Part shown: piece after piece, positions 15,902-23,823 of the stretch
Layout of the letters: each line of letters opens with the position of its first letter
Numbering within the stretch: position 1 is the stretch's first letter
NCBI GenBank assembly: GCA_900545085.1
Contig: UQXU01000018.1
Coordinates: 1 to 25,075 of the forward strand
Source of the DNA: an uncultured Eubacteriales bacterium
Lineage (GTDB): Bacteria > Bacillota > Clostridia > Christensenellales > Christensenellaceae
Direction of reading: 5' to 3'
Length of the DNA stretch: 25,075 nucleotides
Notes under the pieces: model-generated
Seen by the model: the letters and a program-made list of their open reading frames with translations, nothing else
Database searches by the model: none
What the model was told of the DNA's origin: nothing
Translations under genes and position numbers: made by a program

Positions 15902-16303
15902 TTATGAATCTTTCCCTTCGTTCATTCTTGCCGCATTCTGTTCAAATGTCTTGTCAAGAGATTCAAAGAATTTGTCAAGAGAGGCGATCTGATCAGGATC
16001 TACGACAGCGACCGCTTTTACATCGTCTCTGGAGACTACGGTGTATTTTGCACCGCTCGCCTGCCAATAGTGAATACTTGGGGAACCGAGTGTCATCTGA
16101 TCGGAAAAACCGAGCAGATAGTCTGCACTGACGTTCAGCACGCGGACAACATCGCGGATGAAGTCAATGTCAGGGCGTCTCTTCTCGTTTACATAACGAG
16201 AAACCGTGGCTTCTGTCACGCCTGTTTCTTTAGCAAGTTCTTTCTGACGCATATTGCGCAGTTCCATAGCGTGAACCAATCTGCTTCCAAATGTTTTGTA
16301 CAT
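15902..16303 (-). CDS. XRE-family (Cro/CI-type) helix-turn-helix regulator
   Basis: This 133-residue transcription factor has an N-terminal HTH_3 domain (about 4-62), where ELAKETGVTEATVSRYVNEKRRPD forms the helix-turn-helix, followed by ADYLLGFSD. The C-terminal half is polar and without a recognised domain. The ORF is open to 16345, but the ATG at 16303 with AGGAG nine bases upstream is preferred. It is monocistronic. An inverted repeat in its upstream region could be an autoregulatory operator. The target genes are unknown. Confidence 0.86.
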   Translation of the reverse strand: MYKTFGSRLVHAMELRNMRQKELAKETGVTEATVSRYVNEKRRPDIDFIRDVVRVLNVSADYLLGFSDQMTLGSPSIHYWQASGAKYTVVSRDDVKAVAVVDPDQIASLDKFFESLDKTFEQNAARMNEGKDS

Positions 16304-16389
16304 GTCCTCTTCTCCTAAATCCTGCATTATTGCTCTGCCACACAATCAGCAGGGAGTTACATACGGGATTAAGCGAGTTACCGTGTTTC

Positions 16390-16404
16390 CATATTAGCAA
16401 TATG
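16390..16404. promoter_or_regulatory. Candidate operator upstream of the XRE regulator
   Basis: CATATT-AGC-AATATG is a perfect 6+3+6 inverted repeat. It lies in the 345-base AT-rich gap between the XRE gene and the second nitroreductase, roughly 40 bases downstream of a weak promoter-like pair (TTTACC, 16 bases, TATATT on the minus strand). The rest of the gap shows no gene or convincing terminator. Confidence 0.3.
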
Positions 16405-16648
16405 CTGACCATACATATTTTTAATATACTCTGCTATATCGTGTGGTAAAACCATAATACTATTATTCCCTAAAAATGCTAATTTGTCAAGTATTCTGTA
16501 TGGAAATCAACTAGAAAATAAATATTAATTTTTTTCTTAGCTTATTCTGTCTGCAAAAACTATCCTTAAAAAATACAGGAACGAGCAGAAAATAAATACC
16601 CATTAGGCAATTTTAGTAAGCATTTGCATTTATATTCATTCTTTGCCT

Positions 16649-17326
16649 TTATTTTACTATCGTATAGACTTTTTCTACAGGCAGTTTTAGAGGGCTTTTT
16701 TGGTTTTCTTCAGGTATTCCGGTGGATATCATAGCTACCATATAAAACCCGAAATCCTCGCTCATATCAATTTTGCTTTCCAAACCTATCTCTTTTTTCA
16801 GAACTTCTGTTATTCCCTCAGCTGCATAATTTGCGCTGGTCAGCCAGCATGAGCCATAGCCCAGGTCTACAGATTTAAGTATAAAGTTTTCGACGCTGGC
16901 GCCCAGCCCTTGAAGTCCCGGATTTGTACGATTCGTCAGCTCTTCGCCTATCTCATCCGGATATCCCGCAGTACGCATTTCATAATAGCCTGTCGGTCTG
17001 TATGTTCTGGAAAATACCACCGTAAGCAACGGCGCCTTCAGGAAAAACAGCGTAAGATGCTTGCAAAACTTGCGCAATCTATCGCCTGTGCCGTCTGCCT
17101 CGTCCATTCTATGCGCTATTTCTTCATTTTTTACTAATATTGCATCTGCTATTTTCTGCTTCAGCTCATCATTTTTTATGCATACATAATACCAGTTTTG
17201 AATATTCTTTCCGGATGGAGCTTTATGAGCCGCCGCTACCATCTCAGCTATATGTTCATCCGGAATATCTCCTTCTTTATACTTTCGTATACTTTGTCTT
17301 GCGTCAATTACCTCTTGCAGCTGCAT
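16649..17326 (-). CDS. Nitroreductase family protein, FMN-dependent
   Basis: This 225-residue flavoprotein starts LQEVIDARQSIRKYKEGDIPDEHI (FMN phosphate-binding RxSxRxY). It continues with AAAHKAPSGKNIQNWYYV (the family's PS-x-x-N-x-Q-x-W segment) and a C-terminal ILKSVDLGYGSCWLTSANYA. It differs clearly from the nitroreductase at 3692 and belongs to the more classical group. The substrate is unknown. GGAG precedes the ATG, and it appears monocistronic. Confidence 0.9.
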   Translation of the reverse strand: MQLQEVIDARQSIRKYKEGDIPDEHIAEMVAAAHKAPSGKNIQNWYYVCIKNDELKQKIADAILVKNEEIAHRMDEADGTGDRLRKFCKHLTLFFLKAPLLTVVFSRTYRPTGYYEMRTAGYPDEIGEELTNRTNPGLQGLGASVENFILKSVDLGYGSCWLTSANYAAEGITEVLKKEIGLESKIDMSEDFGFYMVAMISTGIPEENQKSPLKLPVEKVYTIVK

Positions 17327-17561
17327 AATATCTCCTCATCTCCTAAATTCTAATTTCTATTTTATATATTTAATTTTACCACTTTGTCCGCAAGCCTATA
17401 TGTAGTTTTTATGAAATTTATATCCCAAATACTCCTTACTCATTCTATAGACTTTTCCTGACAAAAGTGCTAAACTGGCATTGTATGGTTTTTAATGCTT
17501 GACAACTATATTATGCACATTTTCGGACATAATATCTCAGAGAAAATGGAGTTGAATCTTT

Positions 17562-18983
17562 ATGAGAAAAACCAAAATAATTTGCACACAAGGTCCCGCA
17601 GTAGACAGCGATGAAATGGCGCGCAAGCTCATACTTGCGGGCATGGACTGCGCGCGCTTTAATTTTTCGCACGGCACTCACGCAGAGCATAAAGTGCGCA
17701 TAGACAGAATTAAGCGTCTGCGCAAAGAGCTCGGCGTATGCACGGCGACTATGCTCGACACCAAAGGACCTGAAATCCGCGTCCGCAATTTTAAAGACGG
17801 CGCGACCGTACTTACGGAAGGTCAGGAATTTACACTCGACACGGACGATTCTCTCGGAGACAACACGCGCATAGGCCTGACTTATCATCATCTAGCGGAA
17901 CACGTAAAACCGGGGACTGTAATACTGATGGACGACGGCAAGCTGGGTCTGGAAGTTCTGAGCGCCGACGCAGCTAAAGCTTCTGTACTTTGCAAAGTCA
18001 CTACCGGCGGAAAGCTCTCCAATCACAAAAGCATCAACCTCCCGGGAAATCCTATACCAATGCCCTATATCAGCAAAGCTGACAAAAGCGATATTCTCTT
18101 TGGAATTGAGCAGGAAGTCGACTTTATCGCTGCCAGCTTCGTCCGCTCGGCGCAGGACGTACACGACGTGCGCAAACTGCTTAAAGAAAACGGCGGCGAA
18201 TCTATTCAGATAATCAGCAAGATAGAAAACAGCCAGGGCGTTGATAACCTCGACGAGATAATAGAAGCTTCGGATGGAATCATGGTAGCGCGCGGTGATC
18301 TCGGAGTAGAGATACCTTTTCGCGAGATACCCGCCCTTCAAAAATTAATGATAGAAAAATGCATCTATTCCGGCAAAATAGTAGTAACCGCAACGCAAAT
18401 GCTGGAATCTATGACGCACTCTCCCCGGCCCACACGCGCCGAGGTTTCCGACGTAGCCAACGCAGTTTATGACGGCACAACTGCAATTATGCTTTCGGGC
18501 GAATCTGCCGCCGGCAAATTCCCCGCCGAAGCTGTTCGCACTATGGCGGAAATAGCCGAGTACACTGAATCGAGCATAGACTACCGAACAGAGTTTGTGC
18601 GCGACAGCTACACTCTGGGGAAGAATATGGTAGATACGGCATGCGTCGCGGCCTGCGATGCAGCCAAATATATAGACGCCAAGGCTATAGTCAGCGTAAC
18701 CCGCTCCGGCCGCACAGCCGCTTTTTTATCAGATTTCAAACCCAATTGCCCCATAATAGCGCTCTGCTCGACAGACCGCGGAGTACATCAGCTCAATTTG
18801 CGCTGGGGCGTCACCCCTATTCCCTCAAAGCATCACGATTCTTATGAAGCGTTATACAATGCTGCTGTCTCCGCCGCTCTGGAATCCGGAATAGTTCAAA
18901 AGGGCGATACGGTAGTAGTTGTAACCGGTTCTCGTGTCGGCGAAGGCTCCGTCTCAGACACTATCCGCATAGCCACACTCTAA
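17562..18983 (+). CDS. pyk: Pyruvate kinase
   Basis: This glycolytic enzyme converts phosphoenolpyruvate and ADP to pyruvate and ATP. Conserved segments are KIICTQGPAVDSDEM, ARFNFSHG (R32, N34, S36: nucleotide and K+ ligands), LDTKGPEIR, ISKIENSQGVDNLDEI with catalytic Lys220 and metal ligand Glu222, MVARGDLGVEIP (Asp246), and the MTHSPRPTRAEVSDVANAVYDGTTAIMLSGESAAGKFP block. The 473 residues end after the allosteric C domain; there is no extra PEP-utilising domain of the Bacillus type. GGAG lies about ten bases before the ATG. In the 235-base gap upstream a TTGACA (about 17498) is visible without a matching -10. It converges on sigK, with 8 bases between the stops. Confidence 0.97.
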   Translation: MRKTKIICTQGPAVDSDEMARKLILAGMDCARFNFSHGTHAEHKVRIDRIKRLRKELGVCTATMLDTKGPEIRVRNFKDGATVLTEGQEFTLDTDDSLGDNTRIGLTYHHLAEHVKPGTVILMDDGKLGLEVLSADAAKASVLCKVTTGGKLSNHKSINLPGNPIPMPYISKADKSDILFGIEQEVDFIAASFVRSAQDVHDVRKLLKENGGESIQIISKIENSQGVDNLDEIIEASDGIMVARGDLGVEIPFREIPALQKLMIEKCIYSGKIVVTATQMLESMTHSPRPTRAEVSDVANAVYDGTTAIMLSGESAAGKFPAEAVRTMAEIAEYTESSIDYRTEFVRDSYTLGKNMVDTACVAACDAAKYIDAKAIVSVTRSGRTAAFLSDFKPNCPIIALCSTDRGVHQLNLRWGVTPIPSKHHDSYEALYNAAVSAALESGIVQKGDTVVVVTGSRVGEGSVSDTIRIATL

Positions 18984-18991
18984 AAAAGCAG

Positions 18992-19354
18992 TCACTCTCC
19001 GCGCTCATAGAGCTTTTTAAGCTTGCTGAGCGCTCTTTTTTCTATTCTGGAGACATAAGAGCGCGATATCCCCAGGCGGGTCGCCACTTCACGCTGAGGG
19101 AGCGGCTCTCCTCCTGATAAGGCATAACGCAGGATTATCACCACCCTCTCTCTGGCTGTAAGCTCAGAGAGATAGCCGCTTATTTTCTCCGCGCCAATTC
19201 GCATTATCACCTGTTCGCTCACATCTTCGCCCGAGTATTTGAGTATATCAGACAGGGAAATCGTGCTGCCGTCTTTATCCTCGCCTATTGGCTCATACAG
19301 CGATACATCCCCCGCTGTTTTTTTCGTCTTGCGCAAATACATCAGTATTTCATT
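18992..19354 (-). CDS. sigK: RNA polymerase sporulation sigma factor SigK, 3' portion of an interrupted gene
   Basis: About 120 residues of the mother-cell sigma factor remain. They begin NEILMYLRKTKKT, continue DVSLYEPIGEDKDGSTISLSDIL (region 3), and end with region 4 and the -35-binding helix-turn-helix GISRSYVSRIEKRAL. EPIGxDKxG and SRSYVSRIEKRAL identify SigK rather than SigE, SigF or SigG. Region 2, which binds the -10, is missing. The frame stays open to an ATG at 19447, but residues before NEIL have no sigma similarity and lie inside the recombinase gene. The break matches the place in SigK where the Bacillus subtilis skin element sits. Its isoleucines are ATA in 8 of 11 cases, so this is native DNA. 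Function would require excision of the element to rejoin it to a 5' part that would lie to the right of the window. Confidence 0.9.
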   Translation of the reverse strand, partial: NEILMYLRKTKKTAGDVSLYEPIGEDKDGSTISLSDILKYSGEDVSEQVIMRIGAEKISGYLSELTARERVVIILRYALSGGEPLPQREVATRLGISRSYVSRIEKRALSKLKKLYERGE

Positions 19355-19355
19355 T
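19347..19355 (-). other. Junction (attachment-site core) between sigK and the intervening element
   Basis: The sequence AAATGAAAT on the minus strand contains AATGA, the short core I recall at the B. subtilis skin/sigK junctions (codons for Asn-Glu in ENEIL). SigK similarity begins exactly here. The recombinase stop TGA (19352-19350) lies inside it. Flanking imperfect inverted repeats are AAATAC-TGAT-GTATTT on the sigK side (19350-19335) and CAATGC/GCACTG on the element side (19369-19389). The second junction is outside the window, so the exact core cannot be fixed. Confidence 0.7.
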
Positions 19356-21179
19356 GCTATCCTCCCCCCAATGCGTTTTTGATGCACTGAGGGGATTAGT
19401 TTTTCCCAGGCAGTCATCCTCCATATCGTCAATATCATAATCGACATCAGAGAAGTTTACTAATTCATCTGTTCCATCAGCATCATCGTTATTATCAGAT
19501 GCAACAGCAGCAATTTCCGGATATTCGATTTCATCATCTTTGACACCGAACAGAATGACATGAGCGTTGACACCGTCCCATACCACCTTACGTACGATGG
19601 TACGAATGGCAGCACGTTTCTGTTCGACAGTCATTTCATCAATACCATCCTTGAAGATCGTCAGCAGCTGACGAAGCAAATCAAATTCAATATCGCTGAG
19701 AGCGTGCTGTGAAGTCAGCCCCTCCAGTTCCTGAATACGCTGTCCAAGAGACTGGTATTCTCCATTCAACTGCTCAATTCGTTTGGTTACATGAGCCTTG
19801 GCAGGGCTGTCTCCCATATCCACAAGGGAGTCTACCAGAGAATTGATTTTCTTCTCTGTCTCTGCCTTTTCCTTTCGCAGATCATCCAGTCGCTGTTCAT
19901 AGTCCATGCGATTACCGGTATAAAATCTGCGGCTCTGTTCCAATTGTGCAATGAAAGTATCCTTGTCCTCTGCAAGCATTTTAATCTGCTCGATTACAGC
20001 CATATCCAGTGTATTGCCATTGGCATTTTTACTGTTGCATACAGAACGCTGACTGCGTTCTTTCATTTTGCAAACATAGGTGTAAATCACTTTGTCATCC
20101 GCAGTTTTGCGCTTGCTCATTTTCGGATACATACGCTCACCGCAGCTACAGAACAACAAGCCAGTCAGAAGTGCTTCATTACTGCGTGGTTTTCTGAAAG
20201 ATTTGGATTTGTTTCGTTCTAAAGATTCTTGAATCTGTACCCACACTTTACCTGGAACCAAACCCGGATGCTTGCCGACAGATACAATCCACTCGCTTGC
20301 AGGCAGGTATTTTGTAGCTCTGCCTTTTTCCTGATCGGTGCGATTGTAAGCCATAATACCGTGCTTGTTGTCAAAGGCATCTTTCTCCGAGAACAGGTCT
20401 GTGTCGTTCTGGATGAAGAAATTATAGGCATCTTCATCTGCAATCATATAAACCGGATTCTGCAAAATAGCTTTGATGGAAAATCGGGTAAAGTAATTGT
20501 TGTTCTTTGTCTTGATACCTTGTTTGATCAAAGCTGCTTCTGTCAATGTCAGTGAATCTGTTTCTATATACAAGTCATAAATCATTCTGACAATATCAGC
20601 TTCATCCGGAATTAGTTTCAGCTTGCAGGCTTTCTTTGATTTACCATCAATGGTAATGCTCTTAACTGCTTCGGAAGCATAGCCAGTAGGTGTTGTGCCA
20701 CCAAGCCAGCGACCGGTCTTTGCCAGTTCGTGCATATTGTCACGGATACGCTCCGCAATGGTTTCACGCTCCAGCTGAGAGAAAACAGATGCGATATACA
20801 TCATAGCTCGTCCCATAGGAGTGCTTGTGTCAAACTGCTCTTTAATAGAAACAAAAGAAATATCCAGACGAGCCAGTTCTTCAATCAGGCTGGCAAAGTC
20901 ACTTATATTACGGCTGATACGGTCAAGACGATAAACTATGATAGCTTTGAACTTACGCTTCTTGGCAGCATCCATCATCTTCTTAAAATCCGGACGATTC
21001 AGATTGCCACCGGAAAAGCCCTCATCTTCATATACCACAACTTTATCTACTGCTGCATCGCCAAAATGCACACGAACATATTCTTTACATAGTTCTACCT
21101 GATTGCCGATACTTTCACCTTTTCCGGTAAATTTTGACTTACGGGAATAGATAGCTATGATGTCTCCATTTTTCCGCAT
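19350..21179 (-). CDS. Large serine recombinase of the sigK-intervening element
   Basis: This 609-residue site-specific recombinase probably integrates and excises the element. The resolvase catalytic domain (7-155) has Ser15 in YSRKS and the arginine cluster YRLDRISR (83-90). The Recombinase domain spans about 165-300. A zinc ribbon follows with Cys344, Cys346, Cys370 and Cys381, then a coiled coil (about 410-490) and a strongly acidic tail (562-590). The architecture is of the TnpX / C. difficile skin-recombinase kind and longer than SpoIVCA of B. subtilis. AAGGAGGATATGAA precedes the ATG, and a good promoter lies upstream. The last codons and the stop run into the sigK junction, so excision would not destroy the gene. 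Whether it is controlled in sporulation cannot be read from the promoter, which looks sigma-A-like. Confidence 0.95.
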   Translation of the reverse strand: MRKNGDIIAIYSRKSKFTGKGESIGNQVELCKEYVRVHFGDAAVDKVVVYEDEGFSGGNLNRPDFKKMMDAAKKRKFKAIIVYRLDRISRNISDFASLIEELARLDISFVSIKEQFDTSTPMGRAMMYIASVFSQLERETIAERIRDNMHELAKTGRWLGGTTPTGYASEAVKSITIDGKSKKACKLKLIPDEADIVRMIYDLYIETDSLTLTEAALIKQGIKTKNNNYFTRFSIKAILQNPVYMIADEDAYNFFIQNDTDLFSEKDAFDNKHGIMAYNRTDQEKGRATKYLPASEWIVSVGKHPGLVPGKVWVQIQESLERNKSKSFRKPRSNEALLTGLLFCSCGERMYPKMSKRKTADDKVIYTYVCKMKERSQRSVCNSKNANGNTLDMAVIEQIKMLAEDKDTFIAQLEQSRRFYTGNRMDYEQRLDDLRKEKAETEKKINSLVDSLVDMGDSPAKAHVTKRIEQLNGEYQSLGQRIQELEGLTSQHALSDIEFDLLRQLLTIFKDGIDEMTVEQKRAAIRTIVRKVVWDGVNAHVILFGVKDDEIEYPEIAAVASDNNDDADGTDELVNFSDVDYDIDDMEDDCLGKTNPLSASKTHWGEDSK

Positions 21180-21213
21180 TTCATATCCTCCTTATCTTGA
21201 TATGTGATGTGTC

Positions 21214-21244
21214 TTGTGGTATTATAACATAGCGTATCTATAAA
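21214..21244 (+). promoter_or_regulatory. Candidate divergent promoter of the tnpV-like gene
   Basis: TTGTGG (21214-21219), a long 19-base spacer and TATAAA (21239-21244), 23 bases before the tnpV ATG. It overlaps the recombinase promoter almost completely, so the two could not be occupied at once. The long spacer lowers confidence. Confidence 0.4.
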
Positions 21245-21249
21245 GTAAA
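21221..21249 (-). promoter_or_regulatory. Promoter of the serine recombinase
   Basis: On the minus strand TTTACT (21244-21249), 17 bases and TATAAT (21221-21226), the latter preceded by TGT as an extended -10. It is about 42 bases before the recombinase ATG. It reads as a vegetative promoter; I see no sporulation-sigma consensus. Confidence 0.7.
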
Positions 21250-21267
21250 CAGATTGGAGGTATTTCG

Positions 21268-21642
21268 ATGAAATCATTGTTTGAAGAAATGGGCGGTACA
21301 TATACATTGGGAGCAGACGGAATGTATTATCCGGATTTGGAACTGCCGGTTGATGAAGAACCCCACTATGGAAAGTATGGTCGTATGCGTAAAGCCTACA
21401 TAAAAGAGCATCGTCCTTGGCTGTACACAGAGCTTTTGTTCGGAGGTAAACTGGTTTCTCACTTAAATAGCATTGATGATACAGCTCATCAGAGAATGAA
21501 ACTGCTGATCCAACAAATGCAGGAGCAGCAAGGCGTAAATGAGGAATTAAAAGCTCGTGATCAGATGGGTTGGGTAGGTGCTTGTAATAATATCCGCAAT
21601 GCTGCGGAAGAAATCGTCTTAAATGAATTGATATATTGTTAA
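21268..21642 (+). CDS. TnpV-family transposon-encoded protein
   Basis: This 124-residue protein resembles TnpV of Tn4451-type elements. It has an N-terminal YYPDLELPVDEEPHYGKYGRMRKAYIKEHRP, a central LLFGGKLVSHLNSIDDTAHQR, and a helical, Gln/Glu-rich end closing in MGWVGACNNIRNAAEEIVLNELIY. The family accompanies serine-recombinase elements in Clostridia; its function is unknown. GGAGG precedes the ATG. It is transcribed divergently from the recombinase and closed by its own terminator, which isolates it from the potassium cargo. Confidence 0.87.
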   Translation: MKSLFEEMGGTYTLGADGMYYPDLELPVDEEPHYGKYGRMRKAYIKEHRPWLYTELLFGGKLVSHLNSIDDTAHQRMKLLIQQMQEQQGVNEELKARDQMGWVGACNNIRNAAEEIVLNELIYC

Positions 21643-21649
21643 AAATGAA

Positions 21650-21693
21650 GGCCATCACGGTTCTCTATTTGAGAACCAGTGATGGTCTTTATC
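21650..21693 (+). terminator. Terminator of the tnpV-like gene
   Basis: A long stem (GGCCATCAC-GGTTCTC at 21650-21665 with GAGAACC-A-GTGATGGTC at 21671-21687) has one bulged A and a 5-base loop, followed by TTTATCTT. Confidence 0.88.
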
Positions 21694-21790
21694 TTAATGC
21701 GAATTTAATGCCAAAACTGGCATGCTAATGCCCATTTTATGGTTGAAATGCAATAATATAATTAAGAAAACGAACATTGGAGGTGTTGAG

Positions 21791-23119
21791 ATGGGAAAAC
21801 TGGAACGTAAATTATCCTCCTCACAGATGATCATTCTCGGTTTTGCCACTGTCATATTGTTGGGTGCGCTGCTTCTGATGCTGCCGGTATCCAGTAAAAG
21901 TGGAGAGATTACACCGTTTCTGGATTGTCTGCTGACATCGACTTCGGCGGTTTGTGTGACCGGACTTGTGGTTTATGATACGGCGGCACATTGGACAGCG
22001 TTTGGGCAGGCAATCATTATTGTGTTAATTCAAATCGGCGGCATGGGCGTTATCACAGTAGCTGCTGCGATTACAATGGCAGCAGGAAAGAAAATCTCCT
22101 TGATGCAAAGAAGCACAATGCAGGATGCAATTTCCGCACCGCAGGTTGGCGGCATTGTCCGATTCACTGGCTTCATCTTGAAAGGCATCGTAATTATTGA
22201 GCTTTTGGGCGCAGCGATCATGGCTCCTGTGTTCATCGGGGATTACGGATTTGGCGAAGGTCTTTGGATGGCAGTATTTCACTCCATCTCAGCCTTCTGT
22301 AATGCCGGTTTTGACATTGTAAATGATGGTATTCTGTTCAATTCTTTGATGGGATATGCTGCGAATCCAATTATCAATCTGGCAATCATACTACTGATTA
22401 TCATCGGCGGACTTGGATTTTTGACTTGGAGAGATATTTGCACCAATGGCATCCACATAAAGCGATACCGTATGCAAAGCAAAGTTATCCTTACTGTTAC
22501 CTCAGGATTGATACTGATTCCAACGGTCTACTTCTTCTTTTTTGAACTGGCACATCTTCCGTTTGCAGAACGCTTTTGGGGATCCTTGTTCCAAGCGGTT
22601 ACACCGAGAACAGCAGGCTTTAACACCGTGGACTTGAATGCAATGAGCGAAACTGGACAGATGATTACATCATTGTTGATGATCATTGGCGGTGCGCCCG
22701 GTTCTACGGCAGGAGGTATGAAAGTTACTACCTTTGCAGTAATGATATCTGTCGCAGCGGCAGTCTTTCAAAAACGTCAGAATGGCCGTTTCTTCGGGCG
22801 ACGCATCGATGATGATACCGTAAAAAATGCGGCAACGGTGTTCTTTATGTATATTTCGTTATTTCTTCTTGGTGGCATGGCAATCAGTAAACTGGAAAAT
22901 CTTCCGCTTGTAACTTGCCTGTATGAAAGTGCATCGGCGATTGGCACAGTCGGTTTGACACTGGGTATCACACCGGAACTTGGAGCTATAAGCAAACTGA
23001 TTCTGATTGCACAGATGTATATTGGCAGAGTTGGTGGGCTGACGCTGATCTTCGCTACACTGCCGGCAACAAAAAACACATTATCAAAACTCCCTGTCGA
23101 GAAAATCTCGGTAGGTTAA
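21791..23119 (+). CDS. trkH: TrkH/KtrB-family potassium channel subunit (element-borne)
   Basis: This 442-residue polytopic membrane protein forms the potassium translocation path. The four pore-loop repeats are all visible: TSTSAVCVTGL (49-59, filter Gly58), SISAFCNAGF (165-174, Gly173), AVTPRTAGFNT (269-279, Gly276) and ESASAIGTVGLTLG (379-392, Gly388). Filter glycines are intact in all four, so the channel should work. The frame is open from 21722, but the ATG at 21791 with TTGGAGGTG just before it begins like KtrB proteins and is preferred. A TATAAT is visible at about 21753. It is followed at 18 bases by trkA. The PVEKISVG end matches the tail of the native trkH at the left edge of the window. 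Confidence 0.95.
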   Translation: MGKLERKLSSSQMIILGFATVILLGALLLMLPVSSKSGEITPFLDCLLTSTSAVCVTGLVVYDTAAHWTAFGQAIIIVLIQIGGMGVITVAAAITMAAGKKISLMQRSTMQDAISAPQVGGIVRFTGFILKGIVIIELLGAAIMAPVFIGDYGFGEGLWMAVFHSISAFCNAGFDIVNDGILFNSLMGYAANPIINLAIILLIIIGGLGFLTWRDICTNGIHIKRYRMQSKVILTVTSGLILIPTVYFFFFELAHLPFAERFWGSLFQAVTPRTAGFNTVDLNAMSETGQMITSLLMIIGGAPGSTAGGMKVTTFAVMISVAAAVFQKRQNGRFFGRRIDDDTVKNAATVFFMYISLFLLGGMAISKLENLPLVTCLYESASAIGTVGLTLGITPELGAISKLILIAQMYIGRVGGLTLIFATLPATKNTLSKLPVEKISVG

Positions 23120-23137
23120 GAACAAGGAGGTTCTGTT

Positions 23138-23785
23138 ATGAAATCGGTATTATTGATTGGTCTTGGACGATTTGGCAAGTTTATTGCTATGAAACTGCAC
23201 GCTATGGGACATCAGGTTATGGCAGTAGATACCAGTGAGGAACGTGTAAATGCGCTACTTCCTTATGTTACCAATGCACAGATTGGGGACAGCACCAACG
23301 AAGAATTCCTTGCTTCTCTGGGTATTGACAATTACGATTCCTGTATTGTTGCCATTGGAGATAACTTCCAAAACTCTTTGGAAACCGCTTATCTTCTGAA
23401 AGAATTGGGCGCTAAAAAGGTTATTGCCCGTGCATCTCGTGAGATACAGGAAAAGTTTCTGCTACGTAATGGCGCAGATGAAGTGGTCTACCCTGAAAAG
23501 CAGTTGGCTGCATGGACAGCGATCCGTTGTTCCTCTGAGAATATCTTGGAGTACATTGAACTGGATGACGAATACGCTATTTTTGAATTGGAAATCCCAC
23601 TTGAGTGGAATGGAAAAACCATTGTACAGTTAGATATTCGTAAAAAGTTTGGCATCAACATCCTTGGTATCCGTGAGAACGGAAGATTAAATATGAGCAT
23701 TACGCCGGATACCGTGCTTGGTCGAAATAAATCGATTCTTGTGTTAGGACAGGAAAAAGCCGTTCACAAGTGCTTCCGCATATAA
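23138..23785 (+). CDS. trkA: TrkA/KtrA-type potassium uptake regulatory subunit (element-borne)
   Basis: This 215-residue cytoplasmic RCK partner of the preceding TrkH has GLGRFG at 8-13 and Asp31 in the TrkA-N nucleotide fold, and a TrkA-C domain from about 135. It is similar to the native copy over its whole length (for example AQIGDS versus AQIGDC, EKFLLRNGADEVVYPE versus AKFLLRNGADDVIYPE). It differs strongly in codon choice: 2 ATA in 21 isoleucines. AAGGAGG precedes the ATG. It could assemble with either TrkH copy. Confidence 0.95.
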   Translation: MKSVLLIGLGRFGKFIAMKLHAMGHQVMAVDTSEERVNALLPYVTNAQIGDSTNEEFLASLGIDNYDSCIVAIGDNFQNSLETAYLLKELGAKKVIARASREIQEKFLLRNGADEVVYPEKQLAAWTAIRCSSENILEYIELDDEYAIFELEIPLEWNGKTIVQLDIRKKFGINILGIRENGRLNMSITPDTVLGRNKSILVLGQEKAVHKCFRI

Positions 23786-23823
23786 TCAATCCTTTTTCAA
23801 ATCAGGCTAAGGAGGTGTTCTTG

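Noticed and set aside
16304..16648. Small gene in the AT-rich gap upstream of the XRE regulator
   Set aside because: No open frame with a start and ribosome site; the only structure seen is a short inverted repeat.
18992..19447. The sigma-factor frame as a complete 151-residue gene starting at the ATG at 19447
   Set aside because: Residues before NEIL have no sigma similarity and are an alternative frame of the recombinase 3' end; region 2 is missing, so this is a gene fragment and not a small intact sigma factor.
19350..21179. Recombinase as a phase-variation invertase
   Set aside because: It is a large serine recombinase with zinc ribbon and coiled coil, sits at a gene-splitting junction, and no inverted-repeat-flanked promoter segment is visible nearby.
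23770..23823. Upstream start for the protein following the element trkA, overlapping trkA
   Set aside because: The ATG at 23824 has AAGGAGG at the right distance and places the transmembrane helix at the N-terminus; the extra 18 residues overlap trkA and have no ribosome site.
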